Part shown: piece after piece, positions 43,790 through 51,592 of the stretch
Numbering within the stretch: position 1 is the stretch's first letter
How the letters are laid out: every line of letters begins with the position of its first letter
NCBI GenBank assembly: GCA_025399215.1
Contig: MU621207.1
Span: 504-52,095, forward strand
DNA from: Globomyces pollinis-pini
Taxonomy: Eukaryota > Chytridiomycota > Chytridiomycetes > Rhizophydiales > Globomycetaceae
Direction of reading: 5' to 3'
DNA length: 51,592 nt
Program-made: the position numbers and the translations under genes
Notes under the pieces: model-generated
What the model was told of the DNA's origin: nothing
The model's input: the letters and a program-made list of their open reading frames with translations, nothing else
Databases searched by the model: none

Positions 43790-44647
43790 TTACACCATTC
43801 TGATGGAATTCTGCTTGGTGAATTTGATACCCTTGATTTGATCGAACAATTTTGAATAAATACATATCATTGGTGAGTGCAAGTATGCTGAAATACCAAA
43901 AAAAAGGTCACGAAAGTGAATTGGATCATCTAGTTGGCTGATTGTTGAACCATATATAACCACAGCAAAACATACACTATCTAGTATTGTGTAACACATC
44001 ATTAATACTAATACGTGATGAAATTGTTGTTTGCATCGTTCATCAGTTGCTTTCGACTCTGCATAATTCTTCATTTTAACAGAAATGTAAATGCCTTGGA
44101 CAATAAACGATATCAATGAAAAGCATTTCATTATGTTGGCAAGAACCAACCACTATGGTTATGCATACATAAAAATACCTTTCTAATGAAATGATTATGA
44201 TCTGAGAAAGGACAGAACAAAAATCCTACAAATCTGTCAACGAATTTTAATAGTACCTCCTCCAAATGCAATTGACATAATGGACACGAGTATTTGTAGT
44301 TTGGTGATTATAGTGGAAGTCAAAGAGGGAGTTAATGGAAGTACTAAGCGGTTCATTTCCAAATTCCCAATAATGGTCAGATAGAATGTAAAGAATACAG
44401 GCCAATCTGCCAAAAAACCATACAATTTGAGCATCGTATCATTCGAGTAAAAGAAATCTGGTTCATAGACAACAATTGTATGGACAATAGCAGACTGTAA
44501 AGCAAAATAGCTAAGTACGAGAAGAATAAACAAAAGAACACTCCGGTTGGAACGATAATACTTCCACATCTTGTGAGATTGGCATATAAACGTATACACC
44601 GATAAGGCTAAGATTGGAACTGAAATCACCTTGCATATTGCTGCCAA
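43790..44647 (-). CDS. Seven-transmembrane-like protein, diverged relative of the tandem pair
   Basis: The frame is open at least from 44647, but no ATG is present there, so a small 5' exon is probably missed. Exon 1 encodes three to four hydrophobic segments (VISVPILALSVYTFIC; LLFILLVLSYFALQSAIVHT; WPVFFTFYLTIIGNLEMN; LQILVSIMSIAFGG). After a ~35-nt intron (about 44217-44251), a short exon (FLFCPFSDHNHFIRK) and a ~26-nt intron (about 44151-44176), the last exon gives MKCFSLISFIVQGIYISVKM, a charged loop, VLVLMMCYTILDSVCFAVVI and ICIYSKLFDQIKGIKFTKQN. The order of segments and the FDQIKGIKF tail match the tandem 7TM pair upstream. Function is unknown; receptor-like topology is inferred. Confidence 0.6.
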
Positions 44648-44894
44648 AGTGCGTATTTCCTTTGTATGACTAATATAAAACTGTAAGGTATTAAAAACGC
44701 GAAATTGACAACAGCAGGAAATTAGGTATTAGAAACTTTTCAATACATGACAGATTTTGGAGGCAAGGTTCGCCTCGTGTTTAATATCAGATATGAAGAG
44801 TTAGTTGCTTTCATTACTGTAAATAGAAAAAATTATTGAACAACAATGAAGTGATACGCCCGATATAACAAAAATGCGAAAAAAGTATATTTAT

Positions 44895-45479
44895 TTATTT
44901 CTGATTAATCATCAAGTATTGCTCAAAGACTTCTCTATAAGACGAGGGATTGTAACGTGAATCTAACGCTTCAGCAAATTCAATAGCAGCCAATGGATTT
45001 GGATTCTCTTGAGGGAGACGGAAAGAACTCATCGTTTGCTTGGCTAATTCCATAATATGATGGTTATGGCCTTGGACTTTGGCCAACCCAACAAGAGCCT
45101 TGTAGTAAAACTTTGCAGTTTCTATCTCTTTTTTCCAGATATCAATAGATACATTGGATCCATTAAGATTGAATTTCAGCTCCACATCCCTATCAGTCAT
45201 TCCCATACCAGCAGTTTCAAAGCGCACATTGGAGATAATGTAGCTTGAATAATTATACCGTTGTATTAACCTTCGAGTTGTAGTGGCAGAAACACCCGAC
45301 ATTACTATATAAGCAAGGTCGGTAAATATATGTTCTTCCTTCCCTGACTTCAAGAGAATGTAAGCAATTTCACCAGGAATCAAATATGTCAAGACGGGTT
45401 CGTTTCCGAATTGTTGTGGATTGATACATTTACATACATCAGCAGAACCAGAGAAATCCGCAGTTAATTTGTTGAACAT
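44895..45479 (-). CDS. Bacterial-type PH domain protein (bPH_1/YvbH-like), paralogue 4 of 4
   Basis: This intronless 194-aa protein starts at MFNKLTADFSGSADVCKCIN (45479). The frame is open upstream to 45575 but without an ATG supported by paralogues. It shares ILLKSGKEEHIFTDLAYI, RRLIQRYNYSS, NVRFETAGMGMTDRDVELKF, SIDIWKKEIETAKFYYKAL and DSRYNPSSYREVFEQYLM with the copy at 19398-19982, to which it looks closest although it lies 25 kb away on the other strand. This argues for dispersed as well as tandem copying. Confidence 0.8.
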   Translation of the reverse strand: MFNKLTADFSGSADVCKCINPQQFGNEPVLTYLIPGEIAYILLKSGKEEHIFTDLAYIVMSGVSATTTRRLIQRYNYSSYIISNVRFETAGMGMTDRDVELKFNLNGSNVSIDIWKKEIETAKFYYKALVGLAKVQGHNHHIMELAKQTMSSFRLPQENPNPLAAIEFAEALDSRYNPSSYREVFEQYLMINQK

Positions 45480-46261
45480 TGTACGGAAGAATCCACAAAA
45501 AACGTCAAGTTTAAATACTTTATTTGGTGCCACAACTTTGCCAGATTTGGTATTTTTTGTTCCAAGTAACCACACAGCATCAATAGTAAGTTGGTTCGAA
45601 TTAAATATCTTTCATGCAATTTATTTGTAATAGTTTTTGCGCTCTTTCAATAACTAATCCTCCATCTTGATCGCTGTCCTGGTGAAGAATTGGAATAACC
45701 AGAGCATCAAAAGGGTTTTAGGCATTTCGCGTGATTATTTTGTAATTGTTGCCAAGTTTTAACATACACTTGGTCTTTAAGGTAGGGGTATAGACCCTCA
45801 TTTCACACATAAAGACATTAGTGGCAAAATGTAAAACTAGCAGTTTCATGCATACCAACAGATGACGTATTGATTGGTTTGCACAAAGCCAATAAACTGC
45901 AGTCAAGTATTTCAGTAAGTGTTAGAGGCACAAGTAGACTTATGATATTCAGTATAGCTGCGTTTTAACTAATCTAGATCAGCATGTTCAGAATACTGTC
46001 TATTTTGTGGGCTTGTGCGGCTCAAACAAATTCTGACATTCACGCGCGTTTGTAACTTCTTTACATTTTGGATCAGAACAACCTGCAACTTATTTTGCTC
46101 AAGTTCAACTTAATCTAATCCAACGTGAAAGTATTCTATTTGAGCACCAATTTTCTGACAACTGATTTATCCATGATCCCCTCGTTTCAACTGCCTGCTG
46201 AGGCGTTGGAGCCAATGTTCATATAAAGAGCCCCAAATTTTCTTGTAAATATTTTGTTGCA
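45480..46261. other. Long intergenic region between PH gene 4 and 7TM gene 4
   Basis: This is about 780 bp between divergent genes. A 62-codon frame at 45718-45906 (minus) has no homology cue. No repeat, tRNA-like or other structured element was recognised by eye. Confidence 0.45.
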
Positions 46262-47481
46262 ATGAAGTCAAACAGTTTTTCTTCAATTTATATCGATCAA
46301 TTTATTGGGAATGGTCCCAATTGGATACTAACGTTTGGATGTATATCTGTTATATGTAATAACGTGAATTTCTTAAACATTTAGACGCATATTCTATTTC
46401 AAATAAGGTGTTTTTGTGGAAGGTCTTACTGGTACATGGAATAAGTGGATTTTTGGGTCTTTTAATTCAGAACTTTTATATAGCCAAACAAGGCTGTTGT
46501 AAAGTCGAAAGTTGGCAAATTCTAATATTCCTAAACGAATTAAACTGGATAACCCACGAAACTTCAACAGTTGTGTACTCTCTTTCAAAACTCGAAGTTG
46601 TTATAACTGAAGGAGTTTATCGAAAGTACTTGAAATACTTCCTACTTGTATTGTGGAGTTTCTATGGATGTGCACGTGGATATATAGGATATTTGAGATT
46701 TGTAAATAACACTTTGAACAACCCAGCTATTGACGCTGCACATTCATATGCTTACTTGATTTGGGGGTTCACGGATATTGTCATTTTTGTTTTGCTCATA
46801 ATATCAACATATCGACATTTTACACGTTCAAAGCAAACCACATTCAATTTGATTTTGACACTACTTGAATCTTCGATATTCAGACTATCGATTATGATTT
46901 TAAATACACTGATGATTGCCATTTTATATCAAGTTCAAAATCCTCAATCTCTCACCTGGGTGTCTTTTTCGAATTTAGGTTGGGCTATTAAAGGAGCATA
47001 CCCAGTAAGAGTTTTTCATATCTAAACTTAGTTTATATTGCTGATTGATATGCATACAACCAAAGACAGGCTGATAATGGCAAAAGAATCGAATCAAAAT
47101 CTCTTACGTCGCTGGACGACAAAATCTGAACAATCCACATATAATGGTAATGGCGGTTACAAGAAATATGAGCAGAATATGGAGAACAATATCACTATTT
47201 CTGGGCCAATGATTAATGATATTCCAAATGCTTATTCACCCACGTCAGTTGGATCACCAAACACAAGATTTCAATCTACGTTTGATTCCTCTAGATTAGG
47301 TCAGACTCAGTTAGATTCCTACAGACAACCAACTGTAAATTCAATTAGACAATCCAATTTCTATTCCTCTGGTGTGGGAAATCCAGGATTAGAATCCCAG
47401 TATCCTTCCATAACGCCTATCAAATGGGATCAGTCAATGCCACGTATGACTACATCTGCCACTTCTGGGTCTACATTTTAG
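46262..47481 (+). CDS. Seven-transmembrane protein with long disordered C-terminal tail, receptor-like
   Basis: The start is the ATG at 46262 (MKSNSFSSIYIDQFIG). Introns of about 29 nt (46354-46382) and 28 nt (about 47006-47033) are inferred. The protein has seven hydrophobic segments: WILTFGCISVIYAYSI, LLVHGISGFLGLLIQNFY, IFLNELNWITHETSTVVYSL, YLKYFLLVLWSFYGCARGYI, YLIWGFTDIVIFVLLIIST, FRLSIMILNTLMIAILYQV and FSNLGWAIKGAYPFILLIDM. A hydrophilic Ser/Gln/Asn-rich tail of ~130 residues follows. The short extracellular N-terminus and long cytosolic tail are GPCR-like. It is not obviously related to the other three 7TM genes nearby. Similar uncharacterised 7TM proteins are common in early-diverging fungi (general knowledge). 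Ligand and coupling are unknown. Confidence 0.65.
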
Positions 47482-47908
47482 TTAATTTACCTCCAAATAG
47501 ATATTGTATATTGTTTTAAATGTGCCATTTATTATCTTTAAGTGCCATAAATTGACATATTCAACTTGAAAATGTTCTTATACTCAGCAATCATAGAGCA
47601 GATATTTAAACAAAATACTGTTTAAAACAGAATATCTCTTTAACGTGCTAAACGTAGTCACAAAGAAACGATTGTTAAGAGACAGCAATCAGAGACGAAT
47701 GCTAGAAACAAATTCATATAGATAGCAACCTTTAAATTTCCAACCCTTTACAAACATTTAACAGGGTTATGAAGCAGTAGTTAATAAAGATACTAAATAT
47801 GATAGAAAACTTTAAATTTTATCAATCAACACACTGGTTTGAATCCAATATCGATCTTGTTTGTTTGTTTGTTTGTTAAAAAGCGCGTTGTTTATACCTT
47901 TCAAGTTA
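47482..47908. other. Intergenic region before the GH76 gene, with GTTT simple repeat
   Basis: No gene was recognised. A short tetranucleotide repeat (TTTG x 4-5) lies at about 47857-47876, just upstream of the GH76 start. Confidence 0.55.
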
Positions 47909-49539
47909 ATGTATCTTCCAATTACGTCACTTTTGATCCTTTCTCCAGTCCTTTCGTTGACAATTAATTTGGATGATAGAGGTAGCATATATCTTTGTCA
48001 ATTTATTTTTAGATCAAGTTTTGTTGACTGCAAGGAGGATCGCGGACAATCTGATGAATTACTATGATGAATCAGCCTCGCAACAGGGTACTATCCCACC
48101 AAAAGTAGGCGACTCTGAAAAAGGCTGGCAATGGTAATGCTAGAATTTTTGTTTATACCAGGTATGAAGGTGGAATTATGTGGGGATTGGTATAAATCCA
48201 ATATTTTTTATCTTCTAGATGTTGGATTATATTAGATTATCAGGCAATCATACTTATGGAAATACAATCGTGAATGGACTTACGAAAGCATCCTTTGGAC
48301 CTATTGGATCATTTTTAGGAAGTATTCCAAAATTGTCAGAAACTCTAGAAGGAAAATGGTTTTCTATTCATTGAATCTAAACTTCATACAGGAATGATGA
48401 TATTTTATGGTGGGCTATGGCTGTTACCAATGCTGGGGAGTTGTATGGTATGAATACAATCATGCCAGGAGGAGTTTCTTACTTGCAACTAGCCAACCTT
48501 ACTTATGCACAGTCTTGGGCACAGTGGGATGATAAGTGTGGTGGAGGGGTTTGGTAAGATTGTACATCTTTCATACTCCAGGTGGTCTCGGGATCGAAAT
48601 AACCTTCAAAATGGTGGATATAAATCTACTATCACCAACGTTCAGCAAATATTACTTGGATCGCATATATCCTATTTGATTGCAGATCAATCATACAATG
48701 GAAAGAGTATCCAAATCTACAATTGGTTACAACAAACGGGTCTCTTAACGGCAAGAAATCTTGTGAATGATGGTATTCGAGCAGATAAAGGGTGTTCAAT
48801 TAACACAGCACAATATTCATACAAGAGTGGGATATTGGCAGGCGGACTTGCATGGTTATATAAATCAAGCAATAACTATCAATATATGCAAGCGGCTCAA
48901 AATGTTGCCTTACAATCATTAGAATCGTTCTCAAAAAATGATATTATTACTGATCCTTGCGAACCAGACTGCACTGAAAATGCAGTGACACCAAAAGGTG
49001 CTATGATTCATGGACTAGGATATGTCTATGAATTTTCTACTGACAATCAAGTGAAGTCGAACATCAAGAACAAGCTATCCAAATCGATGACAGCCATGTT
49101 AAACACTTGCGATTCCGACTACAATTGTGGGAACTATTGGTTTGATAATCAAAACAAGCATCAAAGTGTTCATTATCAGATTAATGCTTTGCATTTGATC
49201 ACCGCCTATTTGAAAACGTTCCCAGATTTATTGACACCATCGACAAATAGTCAACCTGCACCAACAAATCCACCAAGCTTTGGTAGCCCTAGTGGACCAG
49301 GATCTGTTGCTGATGTTCGACAAAGCCCTTCTGCAATCCTTATTGTTGTTTTTTGTGCATTGATTATCTTCTTTATTACGATCTTGGCGCTTTGCTTCTT
49401 TAGTATTCGCAATGCTTTCAAAAAGGGTGTGAAAATTGAATCATCTGACATGACAGTATGTTTAAATAAGAAAGTACCTAACGTTTTAGACGGATGCTAC
49501 CATTGTGGAAGTGATTTAGAATCTTTATTATTTAACTAG
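47909..49539 (+). CDS. GH76 alpha-1,6-mannanase-like protein (DFG5/DCW1 type), membrane-anchored
   Basis: The start is the ATG at 47909, with a signal peptide MYLPITSLLILSPVLSLTIN. Five introns of about 27-33 nt are inferred. The mature protein shows GH76 features: LTARRIADNLMNYYDE, WQWYEGGIMWGLMLDYIRL, GKWNDDILWWAMAV with the catalytic Asp pair, SWAQWDDKCGGGVWWSRD, NVQQILLGSHISYL, and further toroid repeats (GILAGGLAWLYK; KGAMIHGLGYVY). Fungal Dfg5/Dcw1 enzymes are thought to transfer GPI-protein glycans into the cell wall. Unlike those GPI-anchored proteins, this one ends with a Pro/Ser linker, a membrane helix (AILIVVFCALIIFFITILAL) and a ~45-residue cytosolic tail with several Cys (CLNKKVPNVLDGCYHCG). 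Wall or glycan remodelling at the surface is the likely role. Confidence 0.9.
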
Positions 49540-49610
49540 ATAAATGTGTTTTGAAAGTCTTAATTGTGGAATAAGGAAATAGAATACATTTTATTAGAAT
49601 GTAAGAAAAA

Positions 49611-51054
49611 CTAAGCAAACATCGAAGAAGGTAGAATTCCTTTTTTAAGGCGAGTCATTAACCATTTTCGACCATCTTTCCATCCATCTTCCACCATTGC
49701 GGCATACATGCTTTCATTAGAGCTAGGAACCATCTGTTGATATCTAGAGTACACACTCACTTGTGGTGAAACATTAGCTTTATCTTGTAATGGTGACACA
49801 GTGATAGTTAACAATGATGGCATTGGAATACCTTCACTTAAACAACCACTGGTATAAATACCACCAAAATTATTGGACTCGGTATAATTAGTCAATGAGC
49901 ATGATGCTAAAATTGTGTCGATCAGATCCTATGAGTTGTTTAGATAGTGATATTATACTTTCTTATTTGTAAATGAGGATTTTAGAACATGACACAAAGA
50001 AGGAATTTCAGTCAAAGATACCAATAATCGAGCTTGTGATAAAGAAATGTCACTTTTCACCCATTTCTCTAATAGAGGTTTCAAAACACTGGTCAATGCC
50101 AGAGTAGGACCCATCGAGCTAGAATCATCAATCAAAGATTATCAAACCGTTTAGAATAATCAAGAGCGATTTCTAACAGCCCTTCGCGAATCAAGTCCAA
50201 ATCCAACCCCAATGCTAGTGCCAGAGCAACCAGTACTCCAGTAGATGACCCAACAAATTTACATTGGCGAAGAATATCAGGTTGAATTGTATCTTTAAAG
50301 CTTTGTGCGACTCCTAATTGGTAGAAAACCAACCAATCAGCATTCGGGAATGAGATTGTAAGCTGTTCTGAGATCATACCACTTGAGTAGACATGAAATT
50401 CCGACAAATTCTTGTCCGACACACCCACACGAGGTCCTTTCATTAACCAATAGTAAGATACCTGGCGATGCATAGCGAGCCGATTTTAAAATTTTCTCAC
50501 TGTATGGTATAAAGTTTGCCATAGCATCCACAGCTGACACTACACGATCACGCACATCACTAATAAAGTGGACTTGATCATCTGAACTATCATTTTGTAG
50601 CCCGCAATGGTTTTCGCTCACGTAAATGTCTCTTTTGGGCAGATAATCAACTGGGTTGGGAATTGCATTTGTGAGTGGAACAGCAATTGGTTCAGCCAAG
50701 TTAGATAATGTATCAACAGCAACTAGCGTTGTTTTCACAATTTGTCCTATACTAAATTAATTCAGTTTTATTTACCAATATATTTGAAGGCAGTTGATAG
50801 TGATTTTCGTGTCCAATTCATAATCATACCATCATTTTCAGCTTCAAATCAATCAATAATTATTTACATGTAGATACGTTACTTTCCTGTTTCGGTTGGT
50901 AGTTTGATATTGGTTGAATAGTTTTGACTGAAGGGTTTCTTACATCTATCACTTCACTATTTCTCGCCAGTATTTTTGAAAAAGTAGATTCTTGTCCAAT
51001 AATTCTTAAATCCGAATCGGATCCTCGCTTTGCTTCTAGTAATTTTGGTAGCAT
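49611..51054 (-). CDS. Patatin-like phospholipase/acylhydrolase
   Basis: The start is tentatively the ATG at 51054 (MLPKLLEAKRGSDSDL); a further 5' exon is possible. Introns of about 25 nt (for example after ARYASPG, near 50465) are inferred. The patatin core reads FHVYSSGMISEQLTISFPNA, VFYQLGVAQSF, and KFVGSSTGVLVALALALGLD, where GSSTG fits the G-x-S-x-G nucleophile elbow. The family oxyanion element (Gly-rich loop before the first strand) is degenerate here (SFPNADW). The catalytic Asp (D-G/A) is not certain; FGGIYTSGC near the C-terminus lies where it is expected. The ~180-residue N-terminal region has no known domain. Lipid hydrolysis is probable from the fold, but the weak loop leaves room for an inactive relative. 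Confidence 0.65.
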
Positions 51055-51592
51055 TCTGTACAAAAAATATAGTAAAGTCAATTTCTAATTTCAAATATAT
51101 TATCACGTCAATTAAATTTCCGATAATGAAACAGAGAATTTATCAATTGATAGTGTATATTGTTAGGGTTAAATGTACCTTAACATTACATGCCAAGAGA
51201 ATAGAATTCCCTCCAGATATGGCCCAATCGCGCTCAGGTTCATTCGCAATGATAATCGCCCTCATTTTTATAAAAAGGTTAGATTTGATGTTGTGTGTCT
51301 ATTTCAGCACATACTAATCCAATAATCTCAAGAAAATCTCACTACATATATGTGAGATTTTCACACAATATCTTATATTGAACAAACACAATTAAGAACA
51401 TATGGATCATTCTCAAAATTCACATTGAAAAACATATCCGTTAAAGATGATGGATACAATATGGTAATATTATTTATTAATTGTTTTTTAAAAGTGAAAT
51501 TTGCCGTTGATTTATGGCACACGAAGATTGAACTTTTTCGCGTCTTGAACTCACCCAAACAATAGCATGAAATGAAGTTATTGGTATAGTCT
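51055..51592. other. Right-hand end, no supported gene
   Basis: The stretch is AT-rich. Open frames of 95 codons (plus, 51030-51317) and 61 codons (minus, 51373-51558) show no recognisable features; the latter could be an exon of a gene running off the window. Confidence 0.4.

Noticed and set aside
45718..45906. 62-codon minus-strand frame
   Set aside because: It has no recognisable feature and lies in a long intergenic stretch; Cys/His content is not patterned as a zinc site.
1..51592. Prokaryotic origin, operons or a mobile-element island
   Set aside because: Spliceosomal introns, centriole and nuclear proteins and divergent/convergent gene order exclude a prokaryote; no transposase, integrase or long terminal repeat was seen.

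Overview
The window is a 51.6-kb piece of a compact, AT-rich eukaryotic nuclear genome. It carries about 28 protein genes on both strands, with one run of undetermined bases at 40584-40868. The gene content points to a zoosporic (flagellated) fungus or a close relative, but the species is not identifiable from sequence alone. Fungus-like markers are a DFG5-type GH76 mannanase, an Hpc2/ubinuclein subunit, a free-standing anthranilate synthase component I and a phytochelatin synthase. Cilium/centriole markers are CEP120, a cytosolic carboxypeptidase of the tubulin-deglutamylase family and a TSNAXIP1-like protein. No rRNA, tRNA, CRISPR array, transposon or prokaryotic operon was recognised.

Layout. 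0-8.5 kb: a Ser/Asn-rich protein with a PP1-docking-like motif, the Hpc2/ubinuclein gene, an unknown gene, a 2-Cys peroxiredoxin and anthranilate synthase. 8.9-17.3 kb: cytosolic carboxypeptidase converging on a PIF1 helicase, then the TSNAXIP1-like gene. 17.7-21.6 kb: phytochelatin synthase, a bacterial-type PH-domain gene and a deaminase-fold gene. 22-27.4 kb: CEP120 and the ribosome-export GTPase LSG1. 27.9-33 kb: a sodium/solute symporter, two more bacterial-type PH genes, a spermidine/diamine acetyltransferase-like gene and a calponin/transgelin-like gene. 33.4-40 kb: an R3H protein, two unknown coiled-coil genes, a CDK5/Pho85-type kinase and the farnesyltransferase alpha subunit. 40.4-47.5 kb: four 7TM-like genes (two in tandem duplication), the rRNA methyltransferase MRM2 and a fourth PH gene. 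47.9-51 kb: GH76 mannanase and a patatin-like lipase.

The most unusual property is intron architecture. Introns were inferred by restoring conserved protein sequence across frame breaks. They are mostly 23-38 nt. Most of the longer ones are not simply longer: they divide into two, three or four consecutive GT...AG units of about 28-38 nt joined directly at AG|GT with no exon bases between them. Examples are in trpE, the TSNAXIP1-like gene, the calponin gene (twice), the R3H gene and the CDK gene. There are also a 13-nt and a 2-nt microexon. This looks like insertion of ~30-nt introns into the donor sites of older introns, and it predicts stepwise (recursive) splicing.

Against this intron-dense background the four bacterial-type PH genes, the deaminase-fold gene and the acetyltransferase have no introns. 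That fits late acquisition or retroposition followed by local amplification. All exon structures are read by eye and need transcript confirmation.
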